A DNA stretch of 64,000 nucleotides from Carposina sasakii (lineage: Eukaryota > Arthropoda > Insecta > Lepidoptera > Carposinidae), in NCBI GenBank assembly GCA_014607495.2, contig CP053169.1, positions 5,332,001 through 5,396,000 of the forward strand, read 5' to 3'. Of the stretch, positions 57,332 to 64,000 are shown piece by piece. The notes under the pieces are model-generated. The model searched no databases and was not told the DNA's origin. It saw only the letters and a list, made by a program, of their open reading frames with translations. A program made the position numbers and the translations under genes. Numbering within the stretch: the stretch's first letter is position 1; each line of letters begins with the position of its first letter.

Positions 57332-57712
57332 TGACGTAGATGGGTCGAGTGGCGTGCCGTTAGGTGTGTCCGACATCTTCCAAAATCCGAAATAAAGAAT
57401 GCGGCGTGTAGTAAACAAGCTTAATTAGGAATCACAAACACTTTCACTGTATCTACGCACAAGATTACTAGGATTCTAGCGGATAACGTAGAAACGTGGT
57501 AAGTACAAGACAGAGGCTGATTAGCACCCGTGCTTCGCTCGACAGACGCAACCAGAAGAACAGAATACCCTCCGGCTCAATTCAAACGACCCGGTGGTCG
57601 TTGTAAATCTACAGTGGCGCCCTCTCAGTACTCTGTCTTGTCTTTACCCAAGTGACAGCTGTCCTCAAGTCAGTGATAGCTGTCGACTTGACGTTTCTAA
57701 CTTCAACGATTG
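57331..57712 (-). repeat. 382-bp terminal direct repeat of the retroelement, 3' copy (Y)
   Basis: Same orientation and, as far as read, identical to 61991-62372. In the sense (minus) direction it starts CAATCGTTG, ends CTACGTCAT, and contains the gag start codon region. It behaves as an LTR, but ends are not the usual TG...CA and no purine tract precedes it. Confidence 0.8.
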
Positions 57713-57727
57713 AAAATAGATGGCGTT

Positions 57728-58306
57728 GGAGATCCGACTGTAGGATATGACATCTTGATCTCCGACACGGCCATTTTGACAACTCACGCGTCCTCGCGTG
57801 GGGTTTCTGGAAAGAAAGAGGATTTTGCAAAGTAACATGTATCACGCTCGGTCTTTCTGACCATTTTGACAGACTACCCGTCCTCGGGTAGAACCGATGA
57901 ATCTGTGAACAAGATAACTCAAGGAAGTATCTGCGCTCGGCCATTCTGCCTTAACTTAAATTTAAAGACTTCTTATTACAATAGTTCATGAAATCACAAA
58001 AATCGCTCATCGACCGTCAAGTTCCCAAAATCTTTACGTAAAGACATAAAAAATAAAAGATAAGCAGACTCGCACATACGTTTAAATCAGTCAGACCTTT
58101 CCTTCGGTCAACATTACAGTAACAGTTAGTCATATAGCCAGTCCTTCGGCTATCTACTATGGAAACACAGTCCTTCGGTTTCCAACACACACATGTAGCA
58201 CAGTCCATCGGCTACCTACTACGGAAACACGGTCCTTCGGTTTCCCACACACACACATGTAGCACTGTCCATCGGCTACAGCAGAAACTCGGTCCTTCGG
58301 TTCTGC
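57728..58306 (-). repeat. Hairpin array A: about ten hairpins with a tcct/gtcc(t/a)tcg loop
   Basis: Clear stems: 57728-57763 (GGAGATC), 57785-57800 (CACGCG, loop tcct), 57850-57862 (GGTC), 57874-57891 (CTACCCG, loop tcct), 58094-58109 (GACC), 58134-58153 (ATAGCC), 58161-58183 (GGAAAC), 58195-58215 (GTAGC), 58223-58245 (GGAAAC), 58258-58280 (TGTAGC) and 58281-58306 (GCAGAA). Most loops hold tcctcg, tccttcg or tccatcg. A tandem duplication covers 58161-58215 and 58223-58280. Confidence 0.75.
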
Positions 58307-58563
58307 CACAAATACATACTACTGTCTGTCAAGGGTTTGTCAAAGTCACAATTTAAAAAAACCGGTCAGTAACTTGTACATCGCATATGAAAATTCATTC
58401 ATTTAGACTCTGAGGTCACATTAATTTCGATATCAAAATTACTAGGAACTTGATGGTCTGGCACCCTACGGACCCGATCGTGCGAATATTTGTAGGTTCG
58501 ATTTGAAGACAAAGATTTTAGTCGGTATCTATCACCATCTAACAATTAAATTTTATACGGTCC

Positions 58564-58802
58564 TTAAAATTTAGGATCTAGTTTAACTTGATTACGTTTT
58601 TCATTCTTAATGAACACATCTAAGACACGTCGTAGACGTTCCAACCCCTGCTCTCCTGTAGAATACAATACCAGCAGGTCATCAATGTAAGAAACAATAT
58701 AACTATGAGCTAATTCACCTAAACCTTTTGCTATAGCCCGCTGATAAACTGAACTGGCGTTCTTTAAACCAAACGGCATGGCACACACAAGGTAAATAAT
58801 TC
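58564..58802 (-). pseudogene. Third retroelement fragment: reverse transcriptase active site piece
   Basis: The frame reads Y-L-V-C-A-M-P-F-G-L-K-N-A-S-S-V-Y-Q-R, then S-Y-I-D-D-L-L-V, and stops at K-L-D-P-K-F. Y-I-D-D replaces Y-M-D-D of the main copy. It is flanked on both sides by the hairpin arrays. Confidence 0.8.
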
Positions 58803-58859
58803 CAAAACAAGGCTACAGTATACACAATCCATATAGAGTAACGTCAGTCAAGTAAGTCT

Positions 58860-59018
58860 AGTTGCCTCAATCTAGCAACTCTTGGAAACTTCCATCCAGC
58901 TTCCGTAAACCAGTCTAGTCACTTCCATCCAGTGACTCTTAGAAACTTCCATCCAGCTTCCGTATACCAGTCTAGTCACTTCCATCCAGTGACTCTTGAA
59001 TACCTCTATCCGGTATCC
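58860..59018 (-). repeat. Hairpin array B: six 21-nt hairpins, 57-nt period
   Basis: Hairpins at 58860-58880, 58884-58904, 58917-58937, 58941-58961, 58974-58994 and 58998-59018. Each is about 7 bp stem, 7-nt loop, 7 bp stem. Spacers alternate ctt and a 12-mer (gtaaaccagtct type). The loop is tccatcc in four, tctatcc in one, diverged in the first. Stems differ between hairpins but stay complementary. Four plus-strand A/C mismatches become U-G wobble pairs in the element's sense RNA. Confidence 0.85.
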
Positions 59019-59048
59019 GTAAACCACTCTCAATCAGTCAACTCAACA

Positions 59049-59760
59049 TTAATTTGAACATGACGGTCCATCCCCGTCAAGTTCGCACAGATTATCATCA
59101 CGGTCACATGTCAGCATGTCATTGGTAATGTCATTCGCAGGCATTCGCCTAAGTCTGTCATGTGCGTACTTATAGGTTCTATTGGAATTAAGGGCTTTAA
59201 GAACATAACGATTACCTTCAAGTACCTCCGATACCCTAAAAGGACCTCTATACTTCGGATCAATTAATCGAATTTCGAGTTCACCTGTAGTTACACGAGT
59301 TTTTGGCAAACCTGTTGTAAAATAACTGGAATATTCACCTAAAATAGTTAAAAGATCTGACTTTTTACAAGAGGGTATATCTGTGTCAACATTACTAAAG
59401 TCGTTACTGATACTAGAATCGGTTAAAACGTCACAATTTAAAACTGTCAAATTATTTTGTTTTGAAATGCTAAAATTATTTGTTGACAAGTTAATAACGA
59501 AGCCTTGACTCAATATTTCACGACCTAGCATAATATCACTACGCATATACACATCGGGTAAAACATGTAATAAAAGTTCTAAACAATAATCATTAATTTC
59601 AACATTACACAGTATTTGCTGGGTGCTGAATACACTGGTTTGACCAATTCCCGTTAGAGAGACAGTTTTAGCAATTCTTTTACCATTGAAACTTGATGCA
59701 ACGCTTTCTTTTATTAGTGAACACTCAGCACCCGAATCAAAATGAAAATCATAAAATCTA
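59049..59760 (-). pseudogene. Second retroelement fragment: protease fused to integrase C-terminus
   Basis: Directly after the stop at 59763 the same frame reads F-D-S-G-A-E-C-S-L (a second protease active site), then V-Y-M-R-S-D-I-M-L-G-R-E-I-L and a linker to I-R-L-I-D-P. There it joins, still open, to K-Y-R-G-P-F-R-V-S-E-V-L and K-Y-A-H-D-R-L-R-R-M-P, the GPF/Y-type end of Gypsy integrases. RT, RNase H and integrase core are deleted at the D-P junction. Sequence differs clearly from the first protease, so it is another subfamily. Confidence 0.8.
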
Positions 59761-59762
59761 CC

Positions 59763-61283
59763 TTAATTATTAAGAGCGCCGGTCGGTGGTAAAGCGGTAA
59801 GTGCAACTATCTTTCGTGGATTCAGACGAATTTGACCTCGGCGCACCTCGAAGCCTAGGTACTCTACTTTTTCTTTCAGGAATGAGCACTTTTTAGGATT
59901 TAACGAAAATCCCTTCCCAGAAAGAACTTCTAATACTACCTTTAGTCTATCGAAAGCTTCGTCGATGTTACTGGCCACAACTAGCACGTCATCCATGTAC
60001 ACTACAACGTACTTGTTCACGAGATCGCCTAGAGCATGTATGAGAGCACGTTGAAACACTGCAGGAGCATTTTTCAAACCGAAGGGCATAGTAAGGTACT
60101 CATACTGACCTTCAGTTGTCACGAATGCTGTGCGCTCTATGGACTCCGACTCGATAGGGATCTGGTGAAATCCCGATGCTAAATCTAAAATTGTAAAAAA
60201 ATGTCCTCCATGCAACCTAGCAATCTGTTCAGATATGAGTGGTAAAGGAAAACGGTCAGCAACGGTGTTATCGTTCAACTCCCTATAATCGACACACATT
60301 CTATCTGAACCGTCTTTTTTTTTTACCAAAAGTATCGGGCTTGCGAACGGTGAAGAACTAGGTCTAATTACCTTAGCATTAAGCAGCTCGTTGATCTTGC
60401 CCCTCACAATCTGACGTTCATCTGGGGTCAGCCTGTATGGGCGACGATTTATCGTCTTGTGTGGGTCTACGAGCCGTATCTGCATAGGTTCAGTGTCAGC
60501 AGGAGAAGTAGGTGTACCGGTAATGAAACTAAGCTTGAACCGTTCTAAAATCTCAATCAACCTAGGTCTGTATTCATTACTAACGTCAGTATCTACCAAG
60601 TCAAGGTCTATACCATTATTTGCAACTACATCACATGATTCGACTATGTTAATTTTCTCGAAACGTACTTTATCTACCGACATATGTACAGTCAAACCGA
60701 TAGCTAGAATTTCACGTCCGATCATAATGTTGTATCGCAAACAATGGTCAGGTAAAACATGAAGGAGTATCTCAAAGTTAATATTGTCAATGTCAATTGT
60801 CGTTAAAATTTGCATGGTCGAGGCTATAGAAGTTTGTCCTATACCAGTCATAGAAACATTGTCATAAATTCGCTTACCACTAAATTTCAAAGCAATCGAT
60901 TCTTTAACTAAGGAACACTCTGAACCTGAGTCGTAAGTAAATGGGAATGACTCACCAGAGTGACGCAGAGAACCCGAAGGCGCATTCACAATGCACACGT
61001 CTACTCGCTTTTCCTTAGCTGGACCAGTTCCAGTGCCGCCGCCGGTACCGTTGTTCCCCTCCTTGATTTTCCTCTTCGGGCAGTCGGATGCATAGTGGCC
61101 TTGTTCCCGGCAGTTGAAGCAGGTGATGCGATCGGTTCTCCCTGTAGGTTGGTTGGTCGAATTATGGTCCCCGTGAAAGGACCTGTGTTTGGACCGGTCA
61201 TCTTGCTTCTTCGAATTGGCTTTGTTGCGACATTGAAGAGATTTGTGGCCTAGTTGTCCACAATTAAAGCACTTGATGGTCAC
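59763..61283 (-). pseudogene. Retroelement zinc knuckles, protease and partial reverse transcriptase
   Basis: A 506-codon open frame in phase with gag. It has CCHC knuckles at residues 5-18 and 55-68, and the protease catalytic D-S-G at 118-120. The reverse transcriptase follows: P-I-L-L-V-K-K-K-D-G near 316-325, L-D-L-A-S-G-F-H-Q-I at 366-375, M-P-F-G-L-K-N-A at 399-406 and the Y-M-D-D active site at 429-432. It ends abruptly after L-T-A-L-P-P-T, where an intact element would continue into the RT connection and RNase H. The next bases belong to a second protease. Confidence 0.9.
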
Positions 61284-61442
61284 AGCAGATCCATTAGGTC
61301 GGTTTCTTTTTAGGTCGGGTCCATCACGATAAATACTTGATGAATAACTTCTCTTCAGGAACGAGACAGCCTTCAGTTCCTTTTGTAAATGGTTACGCGT
61401 CTTGATGTCAGTCGTTATAGCAATCCTCTGAACACGTGGCTC

Positions 61443-62036
61443 TTATTTTGAAATATGAGCTAAGACAGTGGCTATTGCTATCTGTTCTGTAGTCAGTCCA
61501 TTCCACCTTGCCATTAAGGATGTTATGAGGGTAGCGGCGTATGAGGCCAGGCACTCGTTATCTCTCGGTTTCTTGTCGTGCATACTGATGAGAAAGGAAG
61601 CAGCAGTTTCAGGACAGTCATACCTTGCTACGAAAAGCTCCTTAAAATCGGCCCACGTCATATTAGGAAACGATATTGAAGACAGCCAAGATGATGCTTC
61701 GCCCTTGAGTGCGTGGCTTAACGCGATCATCAGAGAAGATCCATGGCGATGTCGATCTGTGATACACATGTCCGCGGTCGTTATCCAAGCTCGGGCGTCG
61801 ATGTCTCTTTTCTCTGGGTCGAAATCAGGAAGGCGAATAGAGTCCGAAGATGCAGGTAGTTTTATTGCTTGCACCAACGCCAGAAAATTTTGATTTTGTT
61901 GCTCGAAGAGAAGACGTCATTTTTCTTCGCTCGAGTCACTATTTGAAGCACGTGTTTCATGTGGGTGATCCGGGTTGCATCCCACGCCTGATGACGTAGA
62001 TGGGTCGAGTGGCGTGCCGTTAGGTGTGTCCGACAT
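61443..62036 (-). pseudogene. Retroelement gag, starting inside the terminal repeat
   Basis: The ATG at 62036 lies within repeat Y, 45 nt from its inner end. The frame runs MSDTPNGTPLDPSTSS and on to a TGA at 61919-61917 (codon 40), then reopens in the same frame (R-L-L-F-E-Q-Q-N-Q-N-F). It carries a retrotransposon capsid region (A-W-I-T-T-A-D-M, L-K-G-E-A-S-S-W-L, W-A-D-F-K-E-L-F) to TAA 61445-61443. Frame continuity with the next ORF shows one gag-pol frame with two point stops. Confidence 0.75.
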
Positions 62037-62372
62037 CTTCCAAAATCCGAAATAAAGAATGCGGCGTGTAGTAAACAAGCTTAATTAGGAATCACAAACA
62101 CTTTCACTGTATCTACGCACAAGATTACTAGGATTCTAGCGGATAACGTAGAAACGTGGTAAGTACAAGACAGAGGCTGATTAGCACCCGTGCTTCGCTC
62201 GACAGACGCAACCAGAAGAACAGAATACCCTCCGGCTCAATTCAAACGACCCGGTGGTCGTTGTAAATCTACAGTGGCGCCCTCTCAGTACTCTGTCTTG
62301 TCTTTACCCAAGTGACAGCTGTCCTCAAGTCAGTGATAGCTGTCGACTTGACGTTTCTAACTTCAACGATTG
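61991..62372 (-). repeat. 382-bp terminal direct repeat, 5' copy (Y)
   Basis: Same as 57331-57712. Holds an AAGTC...GACTT type inverted pair and a repeated AGCTGTC. Contains the gag ATG at 62036-62034. Confidence 0.85.
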
Positions 62373-62453
62373 CAAAAGACTGTGCAGAATCTGGCTGCTG
62401 ATGGAATGATTTTATGTAGGTGCAAGATCTTGAGAACAGGTAATAAATATATA
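62370..62453. repeat. 84-bp flanking direct repeat, right copy (X)
   Basis: Matches 57248-57331 base for base; shares ttg with the end of repeat Y. Confidence 0.9.
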
Positions 62454-62477
62454 GATCATTGGGTTTGATGCGAGGCT

Positions 62478-62690
62478 TTCAATCAAACGGCCCCCTTATT
62501 GCGTAACTAGCAAAAGCAAAGCAATAGCGAAAATTGTGCAAAAATCGCTGATCGCTTATCAAATTCATATCACGTACAATGAATTTTAAAGGAACTTTGA
62601 CATTTCAAGGCGAATATTGTACAATTTTCGCTATCGTTTTGCTTCGGCTTTGCTATTGCAAATTAGATAATCAGGGGGCGGATTGGGCTT
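62478..62690. repeat. MITE with GC-tipped inverted ends
   Basis: Left cccccttattgcgtaactag and agcaatagcgaaaattgt pair with the right acaattttcgctat...gctattgcaaattag...caggggg. About 210 bp, adjacent to the retroelement. Confidence 0.65.
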
Positions 62691-63506
62691 AATCTCAGCA
62701 CCAAGGGCCAGAGAGATTTTGTACTGTTTTAATACAAGCTAGCCTTGATATACCTCAGTTAGACTGATTGATTTCGGATAAAAATGGTCATCATTACTAG
62801 TCCTCTATGCAGTTACCGATTTAGGCAGCAGTGTAGCTAAGTCTTTTTACACGACTTCGCGACGCGAAGGAGTGGTAATATGTTTAACAGCATGTATGTT
62901 TGTATGTTCTTTGAAGTACTATACCGACCTATAATACCGACCAAACGCCTGGGCCGATTTTTAAGTTTCACACGTCAATCGATAACATAATAGACGTACA
63001 CCGCTGTGTTCCCGATATGGTTTAACCAGAACTGCAAGATCATGAGGGTGTTCCCGCCGCCACATTCAGCATGGTAGGGACAGATGTTAATGATCAGAGA
63101 CAAGATGCTAGCTTATTGAATATTGATTTTTATTTGAAAATTACATATACACGGACAGAAGTTATTGCTAGTTATCATCTTCTAGTTTATCTTCATAATC
63201 ACAGTAAAGAAATCGATTCTGATACTAATACGCCCTGCAGATGGCATGGGGTCGAATGAGAGACAATAGGGGGCAGTTTCAGCCCCTAGTGAGCCATAAT
63301 TCACACGCAACCACGCCCAGACAGTAGAGGGTTGATATTTATATTTTGACCAGATAGCCGTTTATATTTCTTACTATTCACATCAGCCATAATATAACCA
63401 ACTATAAGTATACCTATTTCATGTTAGATACTCGTAAGCTTGAACATATAATATAAAAAATTGATAGTGTGATCTTCAAACTTTCAGATTATTAATACTT
63501 AGGTAA

Positions 63507-63765
63507 CCGCGTGGTGCCGGCAGAGTAGAGTTCGTACCACCCCTGCCTGCCCGTGGGTATTGTACGAGACGATTAAGGGTTTCCGGCAGATGGGCAGCAG
63601 CGCCTCCCGTACTGACAAAATAGTCCGAAAATCACACTGCGGTCACCAACCCGCCTGTCCAGCGTGGTGACTATGGGCAAAACCCCCCTGTGGAAGTAGC
63701 CTTGTGGCGTACCCTGGGGGAGGCCTACGTCCATCAGTGGACTGCAATAGGCTGAAGAAGAAGAG
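63507..63765 (+). repeat. SINE-D copy
   Basis: Starts ccgcgtggtgccggcagag, ends gcaataggctgaagaagaag. Confidence 0.8.
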
Positions 63766-63965
63766 GGTAACTAATATTAAGTATATATTTAGATTATTAC
63801 CTAGGTACATATTTTATACATATAGAAACGGCTGTGTTTCCGTAACGGAGTAACCATGCCTACGTTTAGTATAGCGGGGACAGATATTAATGAGCAGTTT
63901 ATTAATATAGCTTGATATGTCAAGCCCTCGGTTCCTATTTATTGTCTTTTAAAGTACGGGAATCT

Positions 63966-64000
63966 TCTATACATATAATAAAAATGTAACGGATCGCTGT
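63966..64000 (-). repeat. End of a 'tccgcgtgga' family copy, cut by the window edge
   Basis: tatacatataataaaaatgt then aacggatcgctgt is the complement of the common 3' end of the family. Confidence 0.75.

Larger units (their letters stand above)
57248..62453 (-). mobile_element. Mosaic Ty3/Gypsy-type retroelement
   Basis: Minus-strand order: flank X, repeat Y, gag, zinc knuckles, protease, reverse transcriptase first half; second protease joined to integrase C-terminus; hairpin array B; RT scrap; hairpin array A; repeat Y; flank X. RNase H and the integrase core are missing, and gag-pol has two stops. It cannot be autonomous as it stands. Parts come from at least two, probably three, related elements judging by divergence. 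Confidence 0.85.

Noticed and set aside
58134..58306. CRISPR-like array or coding repeat (65-codon plus frame)
   Set aside because: Repeat unit and spacing are irregular, units are palindromic hairpins, and the host is eukaryotic; the frame is a by-product of the tandem duplication.
61468..61893. 141-codon plus ORF, and others at 60457 and 60960
   Set aside because: Antisense to gag and pol, which have clear domain motifs on the minus strand.
57331..62372. Intact autonomous LTR retrotransposon
   Set aside because: RNase H and integrase core are absent, RT is cut, and gag-pol carries stops; only a mosaic remains.

Overview
The window looks like a piece of nuclear DNA from a moth or butterfly. 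It is AT-rich, its genes have long introns, and it is crowded with short interspersed repeats: tRNA-derived SINEs, RTE-like LINE 3' ends with (ATG)n tails, TA-flanked mariner-type MITEs, and the repeat whose end reads 'gacttcgtccgcgtgga'. Species cannot be named from the sequence alone.

One conserved host gene is complete. On the minus strand from 26180 to 6858, six coding exons join in phase into a 313-residue very-long-chain 3-oxoacyl-CoA reductase / 17-beta-hydroxysteroid dehydrogenase 12-type enzyme, with the SDR cofactor loop, the catalytic N-S-Y-K residues, an N-terminal membrane anchor and a C-terminal dilysine signal. Its introns (8.1, 2.6, 1.5, 6.2 and 0.1 kb) are mostly repeats. A CpG-bearing leader with two NRF-1-like sites lies just upstream of the start.

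Downstream of that gene (1.6-4.2 kb) is the most unusual host-like region. Seven intact small ORFs (39-62 codons) and one broken one lie on the minus strand, each predicted to be a tiny single-pass membrane protein. They fall into at least two related groups, have good start contexts, and two are only 5 nt apart. An eighth intact relative lies alone at 11875-12021 on the plus strand, inside intron 4 of the reductase gene. Between the cluster and the reductase gene (4.2-6.5 kb) are eroded AT-rich coding-like fragments of unknown origin.

From 26 kb to 57 kb I see no convincing host gene. There are nested repeats: a decayed MULE-type DNA transposon with about 190-bp terminal inverted repeats (42.8-45.1 kb), a SINE inserted in a MITE with a 15-bp target duplication (38.9-39.4 kb), a long perfect-arm foldback (48.3-48.7 kb), and LINE 3' ends.

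From 57.2 kb to 62.5 kb is a mosaic Ty3/Gypsy-type retroelement in minus orientation: gag, two zinc knuckles, protease and half of the reverse transcriptase, then a second protease fused in frame to an integrase C-terminus, then another RT scrap. It has 382-bp terminal direct repeats and 84-bp flanking direct repeats. Two arrays of RNA-like hairpins sit in its 3' half. Their stems change sequence in a compensated way while the loop stays nearly constant.
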